Shown: positions 22,824-29,143 of the stretch, in pieces
How the letters are laid out: each line of letters begins with the position of its first letter
Numbering within the stretch: the first letter of the stretch is position 1
Assembly: GCF_902388705.1 (NCBI RefSeq)
Contig: NZ_CABMQJ010000028.1
Location: 1-29,143, forward strand
Length of the DNA stretch: 29,143 nucleotides
From: an uncultured Alistipes sp.
Lineage (GTDB): Bacteria; Bacteroidota; Bacteroidia; Bacteroidales; Rikenellaceae
Direction: 5' to 3'
Position numbers and translations under genes: made by a program
The notes under the pieces: model-generated
Told to the model about the DNA's origin: nothing
The model's database searches: none
The model's input: the letters and a program-made list of their open reading frames with translations, nothing else

Positions 22824-22846
22824 CAGCAACATTACAATCAGGAAAG

Positions 22847-24508
22847 ATGGAGTGGCTTAAAAGTTTGTTCGTCGAGCATTCGGCTTTGCAGGCCGTCGTG
22901 GTGATTTCGCTCATCTCGACGGTCGGGATTGGATTGGGAAGAATCCGGTTCTTCGGCATCTCGCTGGGCGTGGCTTTCATCTTCTTCGCCGGCATCCTGG
23001 CCGGGCACTTCGGGCTGTCAATCGACCCGTCGATGCTGATGTACGCCGAAAGTTTCGGCCTGATTATCTTCGTCTACGCACTCGGACTGCAGGTAGGCCC
23101 CGGTTTCTTCAACTCCCTGCGGGCCGACGGGCTGCGCCTGATGTCGCCGGCCGTTGCCGTGGTGCTGCTCGGCACCGCCCTGGCCGTAGCCATGAGTTTC
23201 GTCCTGAACGTTTCGATGCCCGACATGTCGGGTATCCTGTGCGGCGCCACGACCAACACCCCGGCGCTCGGTGCCGCGCAGCAGGCCCTGCAGCAGATGG
23301 GCATCGATTCCAACGGGGCAGCCTTGAGTTGCGCCGTAACCTATCCGCTGGGTGTGGTGGGCGTCATACTGGCCATCGTGTTCATCCGCAAGCTCTTCGT
23401 CAAACCCTGCGACATGCCGGAACCCGACGCCGAGCACAAGAAGAACGTATTTATCGCCAGCTACCACCTGACCAACCCGGCCGTCTTCGGCAAGAGCGTC
23501 CACGAAATCGCCGCACAGAGCCACCATCATTTCGTCATCTCTCGCGTGTGGCGCGAGGGGCAGGTTTCGATTCCCACCTCGGACAAAAAGTTGCAGAAAG
23601 ACGACATCATCCTGGTAATCACCACTCCGGGCGATGCCGACGCCCTGCGCCTGATTTTCGGCGAGCAGGAGAAAAAGGACTGGAACACGGAGAACATCGA
23701 CTGGAACGCCGTCGACAGTCAGCTCATTTCACAGCGCATACTCGTAACGCGGCCCGAAATCAACGGCAAGAAACTCGCCTCGCTGCGCCTGCGCAACAAC
23801 TACGGCATCAACATCAGCCGCGTATACCGCTCGGGCGTACAGCTGCTGGCGACCCCCGACCTGCGGCTGCAGATGGGCGACCGCCTCACGGTCGTGGGCG
23901 AGGCAGCGGCAATCAAAAGCGTGGAAAAGATACTGGGCAACGCCGTGAAGAACCTCGAGGAACCCAACCTCGTGGCGGTTTTCGTGGGGCTGATTCTCGG
24001 CCTCACGCTGGGAAGCATCCCCGTGAGCATCCCGGGCATCAGCCTGCCCGTAAAACTCGGCCTTGCGGGCGGCCCGATTATCGTCGGCATCCTGATAGGC
24101 ACGTTCGGCCCGCGCCTGCACATGATTACATACACCACCTACAGCGCCAACCTGATGCTCCGCGCGCTGGGACTCTCGATGTACCTCGCCTGCCTGGGGC
24201 TCGACGCCGGGGCGCACTTCTTCGAAACCGTCATGCGGCCCGAGGGGGCACTGTGGCTGCTGCTGGGATTCCTGCTGACGTTCGTACCCGTGGTGGTGCT
24301 GGGCATCTTCGCACTCCGCGTCCTGCGCATCGATTTCGGCTCGGTCGCCGGCATGCTGTGCGGCAGCATGGCCAACCCGATGGCGCTCAACTACGCCAAC
24401 GACACCATCGAGGGCGACAACCCGTCGGTATCGTACGCCACGGTCTACCCCCTGTGCATGTTCCTGCGGGTGATTATCATTCAGATCATGCTGATGGTTT
24501 TCCTGTAA
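22847..24508 (+). CDS. YidE/YbjL (AspT-family) membrane transporter with two TrkA-C domains
   Basis: Inner-membrane antiporter-like protein, 553 aa, the usual length of the YidE/YbjL group (aspartate-alanine exchanger family). Seen: N-terminal half with five helices, the repeat motif GATTNTPALGAAQQ at about 126-139 and the sequence SCAVTYPLGVVG; a central cytoplasmic pair of RCK_C/TrkA_C domains (about 205-370, HFVISRVWREGQVSIPTSDKK and IRVYRSGVQLLATPD-like segments); and a C-terminal half with five helices and the mirrored motif GSMANPMALNYAND. The two halves are an internal duplication. The substrate may be an amino or dicarboxylic acid; it is not determined. The 3' end overlaps the convergent channel gene by 23 bases. 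Confidence 0.88.
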   Translation: MEWLKSLFVEHSALQAVVVISLISTVGIGLGRIRFFGISLGVAFIFFAGILAGHFGLSIDPSMLMYAESFGLIIFVYALGLQVGPGFFNSLRADGLRLMSPAVAVVLLGTALAVAMSFVLNVSMPDMSGILCGATTNTPALGAAQQALQQMGIDSNGAALSCAVTYPLGVVGVILAIVFIRKLFVKPCDMPEPDAEHKKNVFIASYHLTNPAVFGKSVHEIAAQSHHHFVISRVWREGQVSIPTSDKKLQKDDIILVITTPGDADALRLIFGEQEKKDWNTENIDWNAVDSQLISQRILVTRPEINGKKLASLRLRNNYGINISRVYRSGVQLLATPDLRLQMGDRLTVVGEAAAIKSVEKILGNAVKNLEEPNLVAVFVGLILGLTLGSIPVSIPGISLPVKLGLAGGPIIVGILIGTFGPRLHMITYTTYSANLMLRALGLSMYLACLGLDAGAHFFETVMRPEGALWLLLGFLLTFVPVVVLGIFALRVLRIDFGSVAGMLCGSMANPMALNYANDTIEGDNPSVSYATVYPLCMFLRVIIIQIMLMVFL

Positions 24509-25778
24509 CCTCCGCCGGCGGATTGCGCAGGGCCTCGATGTCGGCGCCCGACGGGTTCTGGAACACCCGCAGGTCGAATTCGGGAATGACGGCCAGCACA
24601 TGGTCGAACACGTCGGACTGTATCCGCTCGTAATCCACCCACACCACCGTATCGGTAAAGAAATACAGCTCCATGGGAAGTCCCGTTTCCGTGGGCTGCA
24701 ACTGGCGCACCATCAGCGTCATGCCCTGGTTCACGGGCACCTCGTTGCGCAGGTAGCGCTCCAGGTAGGCGCGGAACACGCCGAGGTTGGTCTGGTGCAG
24801 GCCGTTGATTTTACGCTCGCCGGGCTTGATGCCGTGCGTGGCATTGTACTGCTCGACGCGCTGCTCGGTCTGGTCGACATACTCGCGAATCAGGTCGATA
24901 TTGCGGTATTTCTCCAACATCGCAGGCGTGCAGAACCGGACGCTCGTCATGTCGATATTCACCGAGCGTTTCACGCGCCGGCCGCCCGAAAGCTGCATGG
25001 CGCGCCAGTTCTGGAACGAGTCGCTCACCAGCAGGTAGGGCGGCAGCGTGACAATCGTATTGTCCCAGTTGCGCACTTTCACGGTCGTGAGCGACACCTC
25101 CTCCACCGAGCCGTCGGCGCCGTACTTGGGAACGGAAATCCAGTCCCCCACCTTGAGCATGTCGTTGGCCGAGAGCTGGATGCCCGATACGAATCCGAGG
25201 ATGCTGTCGCGGAAAATCAGCATGATGATGGCCGCCGAAGCGCCCAGTCCGGCAAGCAGGCTCGCAGGCGACTTGTCAATCAGAATCGAAACGATCAGGA
25301 TGCAGCAAATCAGCAGCGCAATACCCTGCCCCGTTTGCCGCAGGCCCTTAATCGGCTTGTTCTGCCATGCGGGCCGGGCCGAGGCGATGCGGAACACCGC
25401 ATACAGCACGGCATTGATAAAACGGAAAACCGTCACGACGATATAGACCTCGACCAGCCGTGTCACGATTGTCCGGGCCTCGGTCTGTTCGTCGAAGACC
25501 ACCGGCAGTACGATAACCAGCACCACGGCGCTGACGATGTTGCACAGGCGGCTCAAAACCGCAGGGCTGAACAGTTCGTCGTCCCATGTAGCCTTGGTGC
25601 GCGCGACGATGCGACGCATGCCGCGCACGAGGACGGCGCGGCACAGGAAATCGAAAAGCGCCACGGCCAGCAGCACCAGGACGAAAGCCACCCAGCGATC
25701 CCAGTCGTTATTTTGTGCGGCCGTGATGCCCAGCCATTCGAGCAGTGCATCGGCCCAATGTTTAAGGAGAGTCTGCAT
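24486..25778 (-). CDS. ybdG: MscS-family mechanosensitive channel, YbdG-like
   Basis: Inner-membrane channel of 430 aa that gates on membrane tension or osmotic shock. Seen: five membrane helices (about 30-50, 78-95, 108-128, 151-167, 172-201); the last, SLLAGLGASAAIIMLIFRDSILGFVSGI, is the MscS pore helix TM3. A beta domain follows (MLKVGDWISVPKYGADGSVEEVSLTTVKVRNWDNTIVTLPP), then a C-terminal part with SDSFQNWRAMQLSGGRRVKRSV, characteristic of YbdG/MscM-type proteins (E. coli YbdG is about 415 aa). The 3' end overlaps the convergent YidE/AspT-type gene by 23 bases, with no terminator between them. Confidence 0.87.
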   Translation of the reverse strand: MQTLLKHWADALLEWLGITAAQNNDWDRWVAFVLVLLAVALFDFLCRAVLVRGMRRIVARTKATWDDELFSPAVLSRLCNIVSAVVLVIVLPVVFDEQTEARTIVTRLVEVYIVVTVFRFINAVLYAVFRIASARPAWQNKPIKGLRQTGQGIALLICCILIVSILIDKSPASLLAGLGASAAIIMLIFRDSILGFVSGIQLSANDMLKVGDWISVPKYGADGSVEEVSLTTVKVRNWDNTIVTLPPYLLVSDSFQNWRAMQLSGGRRVKRSVNIDMTSVRFCTPAMLEKYRNIDLIREYVDQTEQRVEQYNATHGIKPGERKINGLHQTNLGVFRAYLERYLRNEVPVNQGMTLMVRQLQPTETGLPMELYFFTDTVVWVDYERIQSDVFDHVLAVIPEFDLRVFQNPSGADIEALRNPPAEVTGKPSA

Positions 25779-25936
25779 ACGGCATTCCTATCAATTTTCA
25801 GACCTATTCGGGAAATTGGCAACGGGAAACCGCCCGCCGCAAAGCCCTGCAGCACCTGCGCCCTCCGGCTCCGGCAGACAGGCAGACCTGCATGCGGGCA
25901 CGGGCCGCGCGGAACAAAGCGATTCGCGGATAACGG

Positions 25937-25959
25937 GCAGCAGGGCGTCGGGCTGCTGC
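25937..25959 (-). repeat. Inverted repeat in the channel-gene leader
   Basis: GCAGCAG (25937-25943) and CTGCTGC (25953-25959), loop of nine bases, about 160 bases upstream of the ybdG-like start. It lies in the 230-base gap (25779-26008) between the channel and NUDIX genes, which otherwise shows no gene. Confidence 0.35.
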
Positions 25960-25987
25960 AAAACGCTTCATAGCAATCCCCCGGTTA

Positions 25988-26018
25988 CAAATATAAACAA
26001 ATAAACGGTTATCCGAAA
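25988..26018 (-). promoter_or_regulatory. Candidate promoter of the ybdG-like gene
   Basis: Minus-strand -7 element TATATTTG (25995 to 25988) with a partial -33 TTTC (26018 to 26015) after a 19-base spacer. It overlaps the end of the NUDIX gene and gives a leader of about 200 bases. Confidence 0.5.
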
Positions 26019-26509
26019 ATCAGTTTCACCTCGCCCTCGAAATTGGGCGTGAAGACGCCTTTGCCCAGATTTTCAAAGATTTCGTCCCGGCTCCAGAAAC
26101 GCCCGCCGTCCAGTTCGTCGCTCGGAACGACGGCGCCGTCGTAAACCGTGCGGTGGACGTAAACCAACTCCCGTTCCCGCTCCGACCGGAAAACATACGC
26201 CGCGATGCGCTCGGGGGCAAAATCGGTGACGCCCAGCTCTTCGCGCACTTCGCGCCGCAGGGCCTCGCCGACCGTTTCGCCGTAGTCGACATGCCCGCCC
26301 ACGGCCGTGTCCCACCGTCCCGGCTGAATATCTTTCCACGCCGGCCGGCGCTGCAGGTAGAGTTCGCCCCGCGCGTTGAACAGGTGCAGGTGCACCACCG
26401 GATGCAACAGCATCCCGCCGCCGTGGCACTCGGCGCGCGTCGCCGACCCCACGACCGTCCCGGCTTCGTCGACCACCGGGAAGAGCTCCGAGCCGTTATC
26501 GCACTGCAT
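26009..26509 (-). CDS. NUDIX hydrolase (IDI/YfcD-like)
   Basis: Cytoplasmic NUDIX enzyme of 166 aa. Seen: a complete Nudix box at residues 72-94, GHVDYGE-x7-REVREELGV, which binds Mg and cleaves a nucleoside-diphosphate-linked substrate. The N-terminal part (LFPVVDEAGTVVGSATRAECH) and WKDIQPGRWDTAVGGH resemble the YfcD/isopentenyl-diphosphate isomerase-like branch. The start overlaps the end of the upstream MFS gene by 14 bases, so the two are coupled. The substrate is unknown. Confidence 0.9.
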   Translation of the reverse strand: MQCDNGSELFPVVDEAGTVVGSATRAECHGGGMLLHPVVHLHLFNARGELYLQRRPAWKDIQPGRWDTAVGGHVDYGETVGEALRREVREELGVTDFAPERIAAYVFRSERERELVYVHRTVYDGAVVPSDELDGGRFWSRDEIFENLGKGVFTPNFEGEVKLIFG

Positions 26510-27653
26510 GGCGGGGATATTTGCGGTTGTAAATCACGGATGCCAGCAGTCCGAGCAGCACGAAGCCCGCACCCGGCAGCGCCGTGTATTCATACCCCAG
26601 GCCGTGCGCGACAGGCAGGCCGCCGCAGTAAGCGCCCAGCGCATTGCCGAGGTTGAACGCCACCTGCACGAGCGCGGCGCCCAGCATCTCGCCGCCGTGC
26701 GAGTTTTCGAGAATCAACAGCTGCTGGGGCAATGAAACACAGAACAGGCAGCCCGTACAGATCACCATCAGGGCCACGGAGAGGTAACGCAGGTGCGCCC
26801 CGAAAAAGACCCCGAGCAGGGAGAGGACGGCCACGGCCAGCGTGAAAAGCACGACCCTCTCGGGTGTGAACCGATCGGAAAAATGGCCTCCGACGATATT
26901 GCCCGCGAACATGCCGAACCCGGCCAGCATGATAATCAGCGTCAGGTCGTCGGCCGTAAATCCCGACGTATGCACCATCAGCGGGCTGACGTAGCTGTAC
27001 CAGCAGAAGATGCCGCCGTTGCCGAGCATCACCGAAGCCAGCACCAGCCACGGCGCAAGGCTGCGCAAGAACCGGAACTGCCCTTTCAGGCCGGTGTCGG
27101 GAAGCGGCTCCATGCGGGGCACCCACAGCCGCACGAGCAGCAGGGCCACCACGCCCCACACGGCCACGATGCCGAAGGTCGCGCGCCATGTCAGCGCATT
27201 GCTGATGTAGGTGCCGAGCGGCACGCCGAACAGGTTGGCGACGGTCATGCCGACAATCATAATCGAAACGGCCTCGGTGCGCTTGCCCGCATCGGCGACC
27301 CGCTCCGCGACAATCGACCCCACGCCGAAAAACGCACCGTGGGGAAGTCCCGAAACGAAACGCATGGCCAGCAGCGCCCAGTAACCCGGCGCCAGGGAGG
27401 CGCAAAGGTTTCCGACGGCAATCAGGGCGGTAAGCACCATCAGAATCTGCTTCAGCGGACGGGTGCGGGCGACCAGCACCGTAAGCGGCGCGCCGAAGCA
27501 GACGCCGAGCGCATAGGCCGAAATCAGGTGTCCGGCCCGGGGGATGGTGACCCCGAGGCTGCGGGCTATATCGGGCAGGATGCCCATCATCACGAACTCC
27601 GACATTCCGAGCGCAAGCGTTCCGAATGCCAGGGCAATCAGGCTTTTTTTCAT
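26496..27653 (-). CDS. MFS transporter, AraJ-like (DHA1 family)
   Basis: Major-facilitator exporter of 385 aa with about twelve hydrophobic segments. Seen: the N-terminal TLALGMSEFVMMGILPDIA, typical of AraJ/SotB-like DHA1 drug/sugar efflux proteins; the TM5 segment SGLPHGAFFGVGSIVAE; and FGVPLGTYI. The C-terminal half has GHFSDRFTPERVVLF, a degenerate second copy of the loop motif. The substrate is not predictable; efflux of sugars, arabinose-like compounds or drugs is known for relatives. The start is the ATG at 27653, about 30 bases after the -7 element. The NUDIX gene overlaps its 3' end. Confidence 0.9.
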   Translation of the reverse strand: MKKSLIALAFGTLALGMSEFVMMGILPDIARSLGVTIPRAGHLISAYALGVCFGAPLTVLVARTRPLKQILMVLTALIAVGNLCASLAPGYWALLAMRFVSGLPHGAFFGVGSIVAERVADAGKRTEAVSIMIVGMTVANLFGVPLGTYISNALTWRATFGIVAVWGVVALLLVRLWVPRMEPLPDTGLKGQFRFLRSLAPWLVLASVMLGNGGIFCWYSYVSPLMVHTSGFTADDLTLIIMLAGFGMFAGNIVGGHFSDRFTPERVVLFTLAVAVLSLLGVFFGAHLRYLSVALMVICTGCLFCVSLPQQLLILENSHGGEMLGAALVQVAFNLGNALGAYCGGLPVAHGLGYEYTALPGAGFVLLGLLASVIYNRKYPRHAVR

Positions 27654-27683
27654 AGGAAGACCCCGTTAACGATTAACCGGCTG

Positions 27684-27691
27684 CAAAAATA
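27684..27691 (-). promoter_or_regulatory. -7 element of the MFS/NUDIX unit
   Basis: TATTTTTG on the minus strand fits TAnnTTTG. It lies 30 bases before the MFS ATG and immediately after the terminator of the OstA-like gene. A canonical -33 would have to fall inside the terminator stem, and none is clear. Confidence 0.4.
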
Positions 27692-27692
27692 G

Positions 27693-27727
27693 CACAAAAG
27701 GCGAAAAGTTATTCGCTTTTCGCCTTT
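27693..27727 (-). terminator. Intrinsic terminator of the OstA-like gene
   Basis: Perfect 12-bp stem AAAGGCGAAAAG (27697-27708) with CTTTTCGCCTTT (27716-27727), seven-base loop. On the minus strand it ends in a run of T (TTTTGTG). It lies 59 bases after the stop of the OstA-like gene. Confidence 0.8.
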
Positions 27728-27786
27728 CGCATATCACTCTTTCGCCGGCCGGCGGCTGTCTGCCGCAGCGCCCCGCCGTGCGCGGG

Positions 27787-29143
27787 TTATTCGGAGGCCT
27801 CGGGCGGGCGGTTCCCCTCGCGCGGCTGACCGACTTCGTAACCCAGTTCGCGCATCCACTCGACGGTGGCCGCATCGACCTGGTCGTTGCGGTCTATCCA
27901 GTTGCGCTGCTCGATCAGGCGCTTTTTATGCTCTTCGATCCGCTGCATAATCGGGAAATCGGGATGGCGCATCTGCGAACGCCGCCCGCGCTCCGAAGGG
28001 CGTATCCGGCGGTCGAACACGTCGGCCTGCGCGGGACGCCGCGCCCCTTCCCATTTGAATCCCTTGAGGTACAGCTCCTGCGTGGGCGGAATCTTGTCCA
28101 TCGGATAGAAAGCGTCCGTGATGTCGTTGCGGTAGACGATTTGCACCACCTGCTTGTCCTCGATGTAGAACGAGCAGTCCCCGCTCTCGATAACGCCCAT
28201 CATCGTAATCTCGGGCGGCTCGCCGTCCTGCATGTAATAGATGGTCTGGGCGTTGCCGTTGACATCGTTGCGGTAGATCTCGTTGTTGTGGAAGAAGGCC
28301 GTCATGGTCTTGCCCGCCACCTGGTTGTAATGCACCGTGTCGAGCTGGCCGACCATCATCGGACTGCCGATAAACTCGGCCCGTACAATCTGCTGGTTCG
28401 CGGTGAAGATGTCCATCACGTCGGAGGTGATCTGGTTGCTCTGGTTCCACAACACGGGTTCGATATAGAGGTGAATCGTGGAGTCGGTGCTGATTCCGAC
28501 AATCGAATCGCAAACCGTCTGGAAGTCGGAGCGGTAAATCCGCACATTGCGGTAGCCTTTCATCAGGCGGTAGACGCTGTCGGCGGGCAGCGCCGGCGAA
28601 TCGACGGAGTCGGCCGGAATCGCCATCGCCGTCGTGTCGGCCAGCAGCGAATCGACCAGCAGGTTCAGCAGCGAATCCTGTTCGGTCATATTCCGTTCTA
28701 TCAGCGAGTCCAGCTCCCGCAGCACGGCCGAGTCGACGGGAATGACTTTCCCCTTGCGGGCGGCACGCTCCTGCCGGGCCTTGAGCTTCGCCTCGGCCTT
28801 CTTGCGCTTCGCGGCCAGGCGCTCCTCCTCACGCTCCTTCTGCGCCAGCAGTTTGGCCGTATTCTTCTCCTTGCGCCGGGCGGCTATTTCGTCGAGTTTC
28901 TCTTTTTTGGCTTTGGCGGCCGCGGCTTTCTGCTCGGCCTTGGCCTTGCGCGCCGCCTCCTTGAGCAGCACCTTGCGCTCGGCGACGGTCAGCGTATCGG
29001 CGCCCGCGAGCGAATCGGCGGGGACAACCTGTGCCGACAGCGAGTCGATAGCACCTTCCGGCATGCCGGGATGCGCCGCACCCAGCGAATCGGCTCCGGC
29101 GGACGCAGCCGTTCCGGGCCCTGCCACAGCGGATGCCAGCGAG
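27787..29143 (-). CDS. OstA/LptA-like protein (5' end outside window)
   Basis: At least 452 aa; the frame stays open to the right edge. An in-frame GTG at 29127 is not a convincing start because the frame continues. Seen: a Ser/Ala/Asp-rich segment (DSLGAAHPG, PADSLAGAD); a long Ala/Lys/Glu/Arg-rich helical or coiled-coil stretch from about ERKVLLKEAARKAKAEQ to RKGKV; then an OstA/LptA-like beta-jellyroll with YRNVRIYRSDFQTVCDSIVG, DVMDIFTANQQIVRAEF and NNEIYRNDVNGNAQTIYY; and a basic C-terminal tail. Family knowledge: these repeats belong to the lipopolysaccharide-transport bridge (LptA) and LptD N-terminus in the periplasm. In Bacteroidetes such OstA-like proteins are longer than E. coli LptA (about 185 aa). 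An envelope role is likely. Confidence 0.8.
   Translation of the reverse strand, partial: SLASAVAGPGTAASAGADSLGAAHPGMPEGAIDSLSAQVVPADSLAGADTLTVAERKVLLKEAARKAKAEQKAAAAKAKKEKLDEIAARRKEKNTAKLLAQKEREEERLAAKRKKAEAKLKARQERAARKGKVIPVDSAVLRELDSLIERNMTEQDSLLNLLVDSLLADTTAMAIPADSVDSPALPADSVYRLMKGYRNVRIYRSDFQTVCDSIVGISTDSTIHLYIEPVLWNQSNQITSDVMDIFTANQQIVRAEFIGSPMMVGQLDTVHYNQVAGKTMTAFFHNNEIYRNDVNGNAQTIYYMQDGEPPEITMMGVIESGDCSFYIEDKQVVQIVYRNDITDAFYPMDKIPPTQELYLKGFKWEGARRPAQADVFDRRIRPSERGRRSQMRHPDFPIMQRIEEHKKRLIEQRNWIDRNDQVDAATVEWMRELGYEVGQPREGNRPPEASE

Overview
The window looks like a chromosomal segment of a high-GC gut-type Bacteroidetes, most probably Alistipes or a close Rikenellaceae relative. This is inferred from the SusC/TonB-type outer-membrane machinery, two Bacteroidetes lipoproteins, an S46 peptidase, TAnnTTTG-type promoters and weak Shine-Dalgarno sites. 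No rRNA, tRNA, insertion sequence, phage or CRISPR array was seen. High GC at third codon positions keeps long antisense frames open over almost every gene; these were treated as shadows.

Left block (1-4464, + strand): the 3' end of iorA, then iorB, a class I/II aminotransferase and an acetyl-CoA hydrolase/CoA-transferase family gene, tightly packed. Together they could turn (aromatic) amino acids into 2-oxo acids, then acyl-CoAs, then free acids. A strong intrinsic terminator closes this unit, 14 bases before a HAD phosphatase. The non-coding stretch 4465-4837 holds a GC-rich hairpin, a 94-bp imperfect tandem duplication and a terminator belonging to the opposite strand.

Central block (4838-16294, - strand, read right to left): TonB-dependent receptor, DUF4876-type lipoprotein, DUF6850-type outer-membrane barrel, fimbrillin-like/FISUMP lipoprotein, a polytopic inner-membrane polyferredoxin with an HMA-like tail, then a perfect 15-bp hairpin and an S46 dipeptidyl-peptidase. 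The first four genes are separated by 3-18 bases. This is the best candidate for an undescribed system: an envelope-spanning uptake or adhesion module coupled to an inner-membrane redox protein. The receptor carries a nine-base homopolymer that could slip.

Right-centre block (16295-22462, + strand): a 431-base divergent control region with a perfect 8-bp-arm palindrome and a good promoter, then a MacB-type ABC ATPase, two paralogous permeases, a membrane-fusion protein and a TolC-like outer-membrane factor, making a complete tripartite exporter.

Right block: 22463-22846 contains three back-to-back helices, the last a terminator-like stem on the - strand, which suggests a structured RNA. Then come a YidE/AspT-type transporter (+) whose 3' end overlaps a convergent YbdG-type mechanosensitive channel (-), a NUDIX hydrolase overlapping an AraJ-type MFS transporter (-), and an OstA/LptA-like protein (-) that runs off the right edge.
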